This document shows, piece by piece, positions 55,621-64,000 of a stretch of DNA of 64,000 bases. This stretch comes from Locusta migratoria (taxonomy: Eukaryota > Arthropoda > Insecta > Orthoptera > Acrididae). The position numbers and the translations under genes are program-made. Location: assembly GCA_026315105.1 (NCBI GenBank), contig CM048744.1, positions 350,137,668 to 350,201,667 of the forward strand. The letters are read 5' to 3'. The number at the start of each line of letters is the position of its first letter. Position 1 is the first letter of the stretch. The notes beneath the pieces were generated by a model. The model had not been told where the DNA came from and made no database searches. It saw only the letters and a program-made list of their open reading frames with translations.

Positions 55621-56216
55621 GGAGAGTTCAAAGTCCCGCCACCAGAGAGAGCTGTAACGCGCTCTCGTGCCTCTCCACCTGGCCCACAGCGGTAGGATGC
55701 TTAATAATAACAATAGAATAATAATTAAAAAATACCAAACCAGTTACAAGCTGTGCTGGCTGGACCAAACCTGCTGTAGTTGTTTAAACGTCATGAATCT
55801 CTCCCCTCACAACCTGCTACCTCTCGTGAGAATTCAAGACATTCTACTCTCAGCAAGGTAAAGTACATTAATGATCTTACCACCCTTTAGATAAACATTG
55901 TTATATATTTAAACATTTTATCCTGCCTTTTTTATTAATCATTCGCCTCAAAAACATCGATGTAAACGTTTTCGTAGTACTTTTTTTTTTTCTCCAGGTG
56001 ATCTCGCATACATCAATGACTTGAAAAAATTCTTTCAGTACAACCCATAGACGCCGAATATTATGTGACGGCAACAGGCAATGCACTGCAGTAAAGAACA
56101 CTTGCGTTTGAAACTGATTCGTGGAGCACTCTCGTGAAAATATTTTAACGCGCTTCGCGACGCGAATTCCCTTATGCGCTCGCCACCCGTCCCTAGTCAC
56201 TCATTCAACACACACA
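55621..56216. other. no feature recognised
   Basis: Short frames on both strands, T-run at 55980-55992; nothing recognised. Confidence 0.5.
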
Positions 56217-56224
56217 CCCATCAC

Positions 56225-58431
56225 TAGAGGTCTGTGCGGATGAGAAAAGTGTTATCCACATGCGCACCAAATCCGCAAGGTCCATATCCGCAACTGCATC
56301 CGCGGCATTTTATCCGCATCTGCAAGTTCTTTATCCGCATCAGCGGATATTAAAGTTTTGAATAGGCAATAGTAATAGATAGCAGTGTTTAAAACCATGG
56401 TATGTAATTATATAATTATTGTTAGAGTGTCATTTCTGCGACAACTTAACTTTTTTGACTTCTCCAGTAACTGTATCTGTTATATACCTACTCCAAAACA
56501 GGCTATTCCAAATGGGAAAACAATGGCGCTCCGGACACACACAGTAGCGCCTCGGAGCCCGTGTGGTCGGAGCACTACGTCAGCTGTTTAATACAGACAT
56601 CTTCTTAAATTTGAGTGGTTAAAACTGATCGGCACAGAGATTTTACTGTATTTACATAAAAAAAATAAATAAAACTATTATTTCGGTGTTTTACAAAAGG
56701 AACACTTTCTTTTTCCCATATTAACGCACAAGAGATTATGTGACACAAAGCAAAGCCTGTCATTTCAACTGTTAAAACCACGGGCTACTTCTAATTGGTA
56801 ACTGTCAGCAAAAAGAGATATTGTCGGATGCAGCTATGGCCGGCTTATACAATCTAACATTGTGTACATTCCTAAATACGTTACTTTCATTGCACACCGT
56901 ATCTGATTATGAACGTTGCTATAAAATTGTATTATCAATCTTTATTACTTCCGTCGCCATTTATCTAATACATAAACATGAATGTTTGTGTGTTTGTTCG
57001 TATTTTATGCGCAGCTCTACCGTTCACTCGGTTGCGATGAAACTTTGCTAACATATTGCTTTCACTTTCGCGACGGTTATTGACATTGTTAAATGACTGT
57101 AAAGATACACAGTTCAGGAGATATGCCCCCACATAAAAAAGGAACTGTGCCGTCTCGAGAAACTCAGATCCACACTCAACTTCGAACGGTAAAATATCTT
57201 TGCTGACAAGATTGATAAGGTTTTCGATCGTGGTTTTCTTCAAATTTGGCGGAACTTCAGGCACTTCTGCATCTGTGTTAGCATTTAAATAATTAATTAT
57301 GCAACTTTATCCTGTCTCACATGAATGTTTCAGCAAATTTGAAGTTCCACTTTTGTGTCCAGTGTAAAAATATACTTTTTTACACACAAAACTGGTCACT
57401 ATATCGTTGATCATTTCCTTGCCATCAAATACGTATCCAAATTTGTTTTCCAAATTGACAATTTCAATTTGCTTTCCTTCACTAATGTCAAATCACCTCT
57501 TTTCACTTTACACGGTATAGTATCCATTGATGTTGTGTTTATGCAAAGAAAAAACTGTCGCTGTATTCACTACGATATACGTTGTAACTACAAAGCGCTA
57601 ACTGAAGACAGGGGAAATTTGGTATGGCACCTCAGGTGGGCAGTGGCACAGAGTAACACCAGAGACCAATATATTACTCTGTGGTAACACATTTGTCTGT
57701 GGCAGTGGGTCGGTTTGCCACTCAGAAAGCACTTGAAAGACCGTAGATAAGACACGGTCGCGTAAACGGATTACTTGCAGGTCCCTCGGGTACAGCTACG
57801 TCTGCTGTGGCTGTGGCGCAGAGTAACATATACAGAGGAGCAGCCCCCCCCCCCCCCCTAAACCACTGTCCTACGCTCCCCTCGTAGTTCTGTAAGATTC
57901 TAGCAGGTGTCAGGCGGTTCGCTGGCTTAGGGTGCCTCTCGCACGTCAGAGGGTAGCGTGGAGGGGAGGGTGAGGGGAGAGCTCGTGCCGCCTTCTACAA
58001 GGCCACGGCTGTGTCCAGCTTGCTGGCGTCTGAGGGGAGGTGGTGGTGGTTACAGCCGCTACCTGCCGCCTACTCTGGCCAGTTTAAAGGGCTGCTTCTA
58101 ACCTCAGCGCCATCATGGGACATCTTACGGAACTGCTGGTAAACCTCCCTCCCCGCACCCCTGAGCGTAGGACCGGGCTCTTACGGAGGTTTCCCGTCTG
58201 TATGTATTTGTCTGTGGCAGAGTATTAGGGCAACAGGTTTCCACTCTACCTGGGCCCTGCAAGGATTCCAAGAATGTCCACAGGCTTGAAGTTTCAGCTA
58301 ACATTTCGACAGACGTAATGGGCAGATACCTCGCTGTTTAATCGCATATAACACGCGGATATCCGTGTCGTTCACAATTTTATCCGCAAAGTAAGAAATA
58401 CTACGGATATCCGCATCCTCGCAGACCTCTA
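56225..58431. mobile_element. hAT-like element, 2.2 kb, decayed
   Basis: Ends TAGAGGTCTGTGCGGATG and (right, reverse complement) TAGAGGTCTGCGAGGATGCG. The flanking 8-mers CCCATCAC and CCTATCAT agree at 6 of 8 positions, consistent with an aged TSD. ATCCGCATC-type motifs cluster inside both ends. It contains a BED-finger and hAT transposase remnant (56965-57480, minus) and a GC-rich unassigned block (57640-58230) with a C-run at 57847-57858. Confidence 0.78.
56965..57480 (-). pseudogene. hAT transposase N-terminus with BED finger
   Basis: In minus-strand order: NDISTSFVCKKVYFYTGHKS and GTSNLLKHSCETG (second half of a BED zinc finger, near 57320-57420), then KTTIENLINLVSKDILPFEV and ECGSEFLETAQFLFYVGAYL (57260-57130), the hAT block usually written xxxDxxPFSxVExxGFxxLLxxL. 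A single first Cys is visible; the partner Cys falls near a frameshift. The catalytic core was not found. Confidence 0.75.
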
Positions 58432-60159
58432 CCTATCATCGCTAAATAATCAAGTACAGAGTGTAACGCACGTGCAATAGATTTTTTTCCTTTCGACCAA
58501 CCGTGCCTACATTACAGCAGTTTGCTATCTCGATCCTGAAAACATAATTACCGAGCTACATTCCACTAGCCACTCAAACGTACCGGCACTCATATTCTAA
58601 ATGTCCATTCCTCCCTCTGTCATTGTAATTAAGCTCGGGAACTAAACATATTCGGAGACAATGCACACAGGTCAGGGCCGCCGATAGGCACGTGCGATAC
58701 GTGCGGCCGCACAGGGCGGCACTTTCTGAGGGGCGGCAAATCTGCCGCTCCCCATTTGTTTCTATTTTTTAGGACAAACTCAACATTCATGCCCAAGAAG
58801 GGATTCGAACCAAACCTCGGAGGGAGTGGCTTCGGGAACTGTGGCATGGCGCCTCGACTTGAGGGGGACTAATTTCTTCCTCGCCACCGTGGCAGCACCG
58901 TCGTGTTTACGCCAGAGGAACAGAGAGGGGAAGCAGTCTGGCCGCTGGCGTAAACGGGTCTCCCCACTTTCACGGCGTTGTCCTTCACAGTGACGTCAAA
59001 GTGACGTATGGCGTCCAAGTCGCATACCTATCGACTGCTGTCGAGCTTTGTGGTCGAACACAGCTACGATGCAAGGAAAGCCGTATTTATTTAGTAAGTC
59101 TACGAGGAAAGTTAATTTCTCACTTCCATATTGACAGTCTATTTTGCTTGTTGCCTTTTGAACTAGGTAGGGATCGAAAATGTGCGAAGTTTACGAAAGT
59201 ATATTTCGTGAAATTCTGAAAAAGTTTAGCGTTTCAGAAGGAGGTCAGATTTCTGCCTACTGTGATTCATCGGAGGAGGTAGTAATAGCTTTAGTTTAAG
59301 TACTGTATTAAAAGTCGCTGGCGAATGTGGGTGCCTTTAGGCGTAGAGACAATGGACTGGTTTATGAGAACTTTTTTCTTCTGCGAAGATTTATTTTCCT
59401 TTTGTACAACGCTTCCGGGGACTTAAGTGTTTTTCGTGTGTTGAGTAAGTTTTTGTGGGTTATACAAATTTGTAAGAGGCTGTGAAAGCGTGTGTCTGTA
59501 CAGGCCTAGAGACAATATTAACTTTATTCTGTAGTTAACGATTTCTTTTTTGTGTTCTTTTATACGATGTTTTCCATGAGTGAGATGCTACATTGTCATT
59601 GTGCTACGTTAACAGGCCTATATTTAAACACTATCGAATTCTTCTGCAGTCTGATAACCAGTACCGTACCGTATTTTACTTATCTAACTTAAAATTTTGC
59701 AATGGGGAAACGCAACTAAACTGAACAATGTAATACCAAGCTAATGTTCTGCACTTAGAGTGTGTGTGTGCTTTTTCTAGGCCTAAAGACACCCACATTC
59801 ACTAGTGACATCTAATAGTTAAAGTAACGGTATTATAACCTCGTCCGACGATTCACAGTAGCCAGAAATCTGGCCTCCTTCTGAAACGCTAAACTCTTTC
59901 AGAATTTCACGAAATATACTTTCGTATCCTTCGCACATTTCCCATCGCTAGCTAGAGAAAAGAGAACAAGCAAGATAGACGGACAATATAGAAGTGAGAA
60001 ATGAGCTCTGATGTTTACTAAAATGAAAACTTTACCCGCTCTGTAATGACACTTCTATGAAAGACTTATTGAATTCTTAAAAAATAAAAAAATTGGACTG
60101 TATAACCGACAATAATTACGTTTAGTACCAATGTCAGTTTCAACTGTTCTTACAGTACT

Positions 60160-60355
60160 GCCGGCCGCGGTGGCCGAGGGGACTTAGGCGCTCCAGTCAC
60201 GGTCTGCACGGCCACTACGGTCGGGGGTTCGAATCCCCCCTCGGGCATGGATATTTGTGCCGTCCTTAGTTGTAAGTAGTTCATAGGTAGTTTGTAAGTT
60301 TAGGGACTGATGACCCCGTAGTTAAGTCCCATAGACTCTACAAACATTTGAACAT
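60160..60355 (+). repeat. tRNA-headed SINE (family A)
   Basis: Perfect 13-bp TSD TTCTTACAGTACT at 60147-60159 and 60356-60368. Complete A and B boxes. Near-consensus. Confidence 0.97.
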
Positions 60356-60556
60356 TTCTTACAGTACTACATATTGGTTTCTGGGGTGTATAAAGGCAAC
60401 ACTGCATTTGTTTTTTAGGTGTATAAATTTTTACAAGCTCATGTAAAGTACACATTATGCAACATATCTGTTACTTCAATACACAAACAGATCAATCCAA
60501 TCTTGCAGAGAAATAAGTAAAAATCGAATAACTACACCAGCTACTATGAGTAACAA

Positions 60557-60742
60557 AATGTTCAAATGTTTGTATAGCTTATGGGACTTAACTACGGGGT
60601 TATCAGTCCCTAAACTTACAAACTACTTACGAACTAGGACGGCACAAATATCCATGCCCGAGGGGGGGATTCGAACCCCCGACCGTAGTGGCCGTGCTGA
60701 CCGTGACTGCAGCGCCTCAGTCACCTCGGCCACCGCGGCCGG
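60557..60742 (-). repeat. tRNA-headed SINE (family A)
   Basis: Perfect 13-bp TSD CTATGAGTAACAA at 60544-60556 and 60743-60755. Opposite orientation to the SINE 200 bp upstream, so the two could pair into a hairpin if co-transcribed. Confidence 0.97.
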
Positions 60743-61015
60743 CTATGAGTAACAACTGGGTTGCTGCACTCAAAGTCTCCGCTCGTTTCGCAAGTATTTC
60801 CAAATAATAACACACGTACGACTGCCCACTGCTGTCAGAGTATGATGAGTTTAGTGACTAGTGACAAGCCAGCATTTCGCACTCCCCACGGCTTACTCGA
60901 TTCGACCACAAAAACTCGACAGCAGGCGATAGATATTCGACTTTGATGCTTACGTCATTTTGACGTCACCGCGAAGGCCAACGCCGTAAAAGTAGGGAGA
61001 CCCGGCGTAAACACC

Positions 61016-61437
61016 AGTATTCTTATAAGTGGAGCGCTGCCAGCCTGTTCCGCGCAATGCGTTTACTCACAACTACTTTTGCAGAAGACGAAATCTAGTT
61101 TGTGAATTCGAATGTAATGTTCGATACTGCGATTATGTATTAAGCCTGAAGCAATTTTGCTAAGCCCTTCAATGGCAGTTTCCGAGTGTATTATTCTTCC
61201 CGCTTTATGGGGAAAAAATCGTTGAACATCAGTCAAACATATCCAACACCTACAATGCCTAGAAGTATTCAAAATGAGAGAATACGCTGCGAATAATTAC
61301 AAGGGATAAAGACATTGGTAGTAAGCCTGGCATAAACTGGGTTTCGACCTATTTTTCAATTTTTTTTTTCTATCCGTTTCTGAGTGATAATCGAACGTTT
61401 TGGTTTTTGAGCCATGAAACACCTTCTCCGCCTGCAT
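61016..61437. other. hAT interior, unassigned
   Basis: No recognised domain on either strand; a T-run lies at 61361-61369. Confidence 0.4.
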
Positions 61438-61553
61438 GGCGGGCATGGGTGTGTGTGTTTGTCCTTAGTATAATTCAGGTTGAGTAGTGTGAAAGCTTAG
61501 GGACTGATGACCTTGCAGTTAAGTCCCATAAGATTTCATATACATTTGAACAT
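61438..61553 (+). repeat. SINE, 5'-truncated
   Basis: Starts at GCGGGCATGGGTGTGTGTG and keeps GGGACTGATGACC, TTGCAGTTAAGTCCCATAAG and CATTTGAACATT. The tRNA-like head is missing. Confidence 0.88.
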
Positions 61554-62356
61554 TATCGTAAATTCACAAGGCTTATTACAATTAACTAGATTTCTTCAAT
61601 CAGATTTGTGTCCATTTTTGAGCTGGTTCCCAGCGACTGTTTTGTACAAATCTGTAGAGAATGTCACCAATCAGTCGCAACTTTTGTTTTTATTTTCCAA
61701 ATCTACATAGATTTCGGGCACAGTGTGGCTATTCTCAATGCTTTGAGTTATGTTTACATCTATACCGTATAACACCCTCTGTGCCGTAAAAATACACAAT
61801 TACCTTATTAGTTACGTGTGGAAGGCAACAACGCCGTTTCCTTACAATTCCATGCCCCTGAGCACACATTCAGCACGGTAATTAATAAAATTTCAGGTTC
61901 GATGCCATGGATTCGGGACAGGCTAACACGTATTGGAACAGGGGAGTATTAAGTACAGTTGGTTACTGACTGAAACTGAGAACATAATATTTCAATAGCA
62001 AGTAACCATCAGTGCTCAACACGCGCGGTCCATACAAAACTGGCATAAACTACAGCTCATCATTTGCTAACTATAGGTATATAAAAAAATAAAAAAAGTA
62101 ATAATAATAAAAAACCACTTCAACTTAGACAAAATGATACTAGCAGCAATCCAATACCTAATTACAAGTAAAAACGACTACTAGAAGATCTCAAAAGCAA
62201 GTAAGAACGACGGAGAGCGCCTGAGAGAAAGACTTGTCGCCTCAGCAGTCAGCAGTCAGCAGCCAGCAGGCCTCTCCTCTACACGTGAGCGCTCTGCTCT
62301 GCTCACACTCGCGGGCCCTCTGGCGGCCCGTACCTTTAATTTATGTATTTTTTAAT
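61554..62356. other. hAT interior, unassigned
   Basis: A-rich tract at 62080-62115 and a short CAGCAGT/CAGCAGC repeat near 62240-62265. No coding motif. Confidence 0.4.
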
Positions 62357-62543
62357 GTTCGTATAGCTTATGGGACTTAACTACGGGGTCATCAGTCCCT
62401 AAACTTACAAGCTACTCATGAACTAGCTAATACTAAGGACGGCACAAATATCCATGCCCGATGGAGGATTCGAAACCCCGATCGTAGTGGCCGTGCAGAC
62501 CGTGACTGGAGCGCCTCAGTCCCCTCGGCCACCGCGGCCGGCG
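62357..62543 (-). repeat. tRNA-headed SINE (family A)
   Basis: GTTCGTATAGCTTATGGGAC through to GGCCACCGCGGCCGGC. The B box is altered (GGTTTCGAATCC on the minus strand). The TSD may be GCGGCCCGTA/GCGGTCCGTA with one mismatch, but the left one lies about 24 bp away from the SINE body. Confidence 0.9.
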
Positions 62544-62600
62544 CGGTCCGTATCGCGACCGCTCACGACGACCAATGTTTGCGACCTCTCCAGAGATGTT

Positions 62601-62769
62601 CAAATGACTGTAAATCTATCGGACCAAACTGCGTGGTCATCAGTCCGTAGCTTACAAACTACTTAAACCTACGTAAACTAACCTACAGACAAACACTCGA
62701 ACCTCCACGGCGAACAACCGCGTGCTCCGCAGCGAGGTGCTTTAGACCGCTCGGCTACTCCAGCGCGGC
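62601..62769 (-). repeat. tRNA-headed SINE (family B head)
   Basis: Perfect 11-bp TSD CCAGAGATGTT at 62590-62600 and 62770-62780. The head matches the family B SINE at 30999-31199 (minus-strand TGGAGTAGCCGAGCGGTCTA). Near the B box it has lost about 20 bp. Confidence 0.95.
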
Positions 62770-62824
62770 CCAGAGATGTTACAACCGTCATGCTGAACGT
62801 AACTGTCAACATGACTGTTTAGAT

Positions 62825-63067
62825 ATTGTGGTTGTGGTCTTCAGTCCGCAGACGGGTTTGATGCAGCTCTCCACGCTACACTGTCCTGTGCAAGTCTCTT
62901 CATCTGAGAATACGTTCAGCAACCTATATCCTTTTGAATCTGCTTACTATATACGTCCCTCGGTCTCCCTCAACGATTTTTACCTCACACGCTTCCTTCT
63001 AATGCTAAGTTGACAATTCCTTAATGTCTCAGAATGTGTCAAATCAATCTATCCCTTCTCTTAGTCG
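62825..63067 (-). mobile_element. RTE LINE 3' end, 5'-truncated
   Basis: TSD GTTTAGAT at 62817-62824 and 63068-63075. Contains the terminal TGTGGTCTTCAGTCCGCAG block and the GHILRHQ-coding region at its 5' side. 243 bp. Part of the late wave in the hAT element. Confidence 0.9.
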
Positions 63068-63353
63068 GTTTAGATGTAAACACACATTAAAAGCTTTGAG
63101 GCTGGCCACTCAGTGGCCGCAACATAGGTAGATCTGAAAAATAAAACAAAAATTGAAAGTGATTGCTGACATTTCCTACAAATTTGTTTAAACAAAATTC
63201 AAGAAACTTTTTGTAAAAAAAATAATAATAAATAAAACAAAATAAAAGGAAGTGTCAATTTTGCAGCTCGCACGGGGCGGCACTTGGGCTTACGCCGCCC
63301 TTGACACAGGTTCACACAGACGAACTGTCAATCCATGCATGTCAACAAACACA

Positions 63354-63504
63354 GCCGGTCGCTGTGGCCGAGGGGACTGAGGCGTTCGGGTATGGATATT
63401 TTTGCCGTCCTTAGTCTTAGCTAGTTCATAAGTAGTTTGTAAGTTTAGGGACTGATGACACCGCAGTTAAGTCCCATAAGCTATACAAAGATTTGAACAT
63501 TTTG
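63354..63504 (+). repeat. SINE (family A) with B box deleted
   Basis: GCCGGTCGCTGTGGCCGAGG and GGACTGAGGCG, then a jump to TTCGGGTATGGATATTTTTG: about 45 bp with the B box are missing. The body is complete through AAGATTTGAACATT. CAACAAACAC and CAACAAAAAC flank it as a possible TSD. Confidence 0.9.
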
Positions 63505-63828
63505 AACAACAAAAACCCATTCACTTGCTAGTACCCACTCAACTGCAGTGGGGTTGAGGGTCAATTACTAATCGTAACACATCGTGGAAGAATGGGGTGA
63601 GCAACAATTTAGCTGTTTGTGGGAACCACTGGCTGCCGAAGGAGCCAGGGAGGCTGAGAGGGCCTCATGAGTGACAGCTCGACTACGCCTACCAGTACCC
63701 CTTCATTGTGCGTACACTGCAGTGATTGCACTACTTCACATGTTCACCAGTGCCACTTTAGAGCCCTCTACATTAAACAAATACACAAACTGAAGGTACC
63801 CCTCGGTCAAAAGTACACAAGATGATAG
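63505..63828. other. no feature recognised
   Basis: No coding motif or repeat that I recognise. Confidence 0.5.
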
Positions 63829-64000
63829 CCAGACTGAAACTTTCACTTTGCAACGCACACTCCGCTGCAGAGTGAAAGTTTCAGTCTGGAAACATCCCTT
63901 AGGCTGTGGCTAAGCCATGTCTCCAGCATATCCTTTCTTCCAGGAGTGGTAGTCATGCAAGTTTCGCAGGAGAGCTTCTGTGAAGTTTGGAAAGTAGGAG
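63829..64000 (+). repeat. hairpin-headed repeat, cut by the window edge
   Basis: CCAGACTGAAACTTTCACT and AGTGAAAGTTTCAGTCTGG form a 19-bp perfect stem around about 20 bases. Then GGCTGTGGCTAAGCCATGTC, TCCTTTCTTCCAGGAGTGGT and CGCAGGAGAGCTTCTGTGAA follow. This block is familiar to me as the start of an abundant orthopteran repeat that ends in a tRNA-like part, which would lie beyond the window. Confidence 0.7.

Larger units (their letters stand above)
58930..61015. repeat. long inner inverted repeat with duplicated exon-like segment
   Basis: Left arm 58930-59300. Right arm in two parts, 59829-60005 and about 60870-61015, separated by two SINEs and extra sequence. Outer arm parts share GGGTCTCCC, ACGGCGTTG and GTGACGTCAAA. 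Inner parts both encode MCE(V/G)YESIFREILK(K/E)F followed by SVSEGGQIS(A/G)YC (plus strand from 59179, minus strand from about 59948). Keeping the same frame in both arms hints at a once-coding exon. The gene is unknown. Confidence 0.75.
58673..63303. mobile_element. hAT element, 4.6 kb with many nested insertions
   Basis: Ends CAGGGCCGCCGATAGGCAC and (right, reverse complement) CAAGGGCGGCGTAAGCCCAA, both followed by a GGGCGGCA-rich inner end. A perfect 8-bp TSD, ACACAGGT, lies at 58665-58672 and 63304-63311. It contains five SINEs, one RTE 3' end and an inner inverted repeat (58930-61015). Removing the clear insertions leaves about 3.5 kb. No transposase was recognised, so coding parts are lost or too decayed. 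Confidence 0.88.

Noticed and set aside
1..64000. CRISPR array, operon structure or bacterial regulatory sites
   Set aside because: No regularly spaced short repeats. All features fit a eukaryotic, TE-rich genome.

Overview
This 64 kb window is eukaryotic and looks like transposon-dense intergenic DNA from a large insect genome. The tRNA-headed SINE family of about 193 bp, the RTE-type LINE ending in a CAA/GTT run, and the mix of Tc1, mariner, hAT and PIF/Harbinger remnants all resemble repeats I know from grasshoppers and locusts (Orthoptera, Schistocerca-like). That placement is recognition from memory and has not been tested by a search. I found no convincing host protein-coding gene, no functional tRNA or rRNA gene and no CRISPR array. 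Nearly all coding signal belongs to broken transposable elements (TEs). Boundaries were set by reading terminal inverted repeats (TIRs), target-site duplications (TSDs) and aligned copies inside the window.

Layout. 0-8 kb: SINE and RTE ends, a 0.7 kb tRNA-headed foldback element, degraded mariner and RTE copies, and a Ty3/Gypsy pol gene broken by an RTE LINE. 8.4-13.5 kb: two Penelope-like copies in opposite orientation, the left one hit by a 1.1 kb hAT element with a perfect 8-bp TSD. 13.5-17 kb: an old Jockey/CR1-like LINE with a 487-bp TA-flanked MITE inside. 17.9-20.6 kb: a row of three short DNA elements (hAT, an unassigned TIR element, piggyBac). 22-30 kb: a three-level nest (hAT, then a 1 kb insertion, then a nearly full-length RTE LINE), a Tc1 N-terminal remnant and a second copy of the same hAT. 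30.6-32 kb: a mariner transposase with a lost catalytic Asp. 32.9-36.6 kb: a PIF/Harbinger element carrying a nested RTE that itself carries a SINE.

36.7-48 kb: Tc1 remnants, a Jockey/CR1-like LINE interrupted by a SINE and a pogo element, then a Tc1 copy dispersed over about 5 kb by at least five later insertions. 48-56 kb: SINEs, LINE tails and a 234-bp near-perfect palindrome with a 14-bp TSD. 56.2-63.3 kb: two large hAT-like elements, 2.2 and 4.6 kb. The second is filled with SINEs and an inner inverted repeat that duplicates a short exon-like segment. The right edge cuts through another palindrome-headed repeat.

The elements form no working pathway. The useful content is the insertion order, which can be read directly because about twenty TSDs survive. 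SINEs and the RTE LINE are the latest arrivals in most nests. They sit inside Tc1, mariner, Harbinger and hAT copies that were already present. Several long inverted repeats (9-13.5 kb, 0.7-1.4 kb, 55.4 kb, 59-61 kb) could form hairpin RNA if transcribed, which is an inference.
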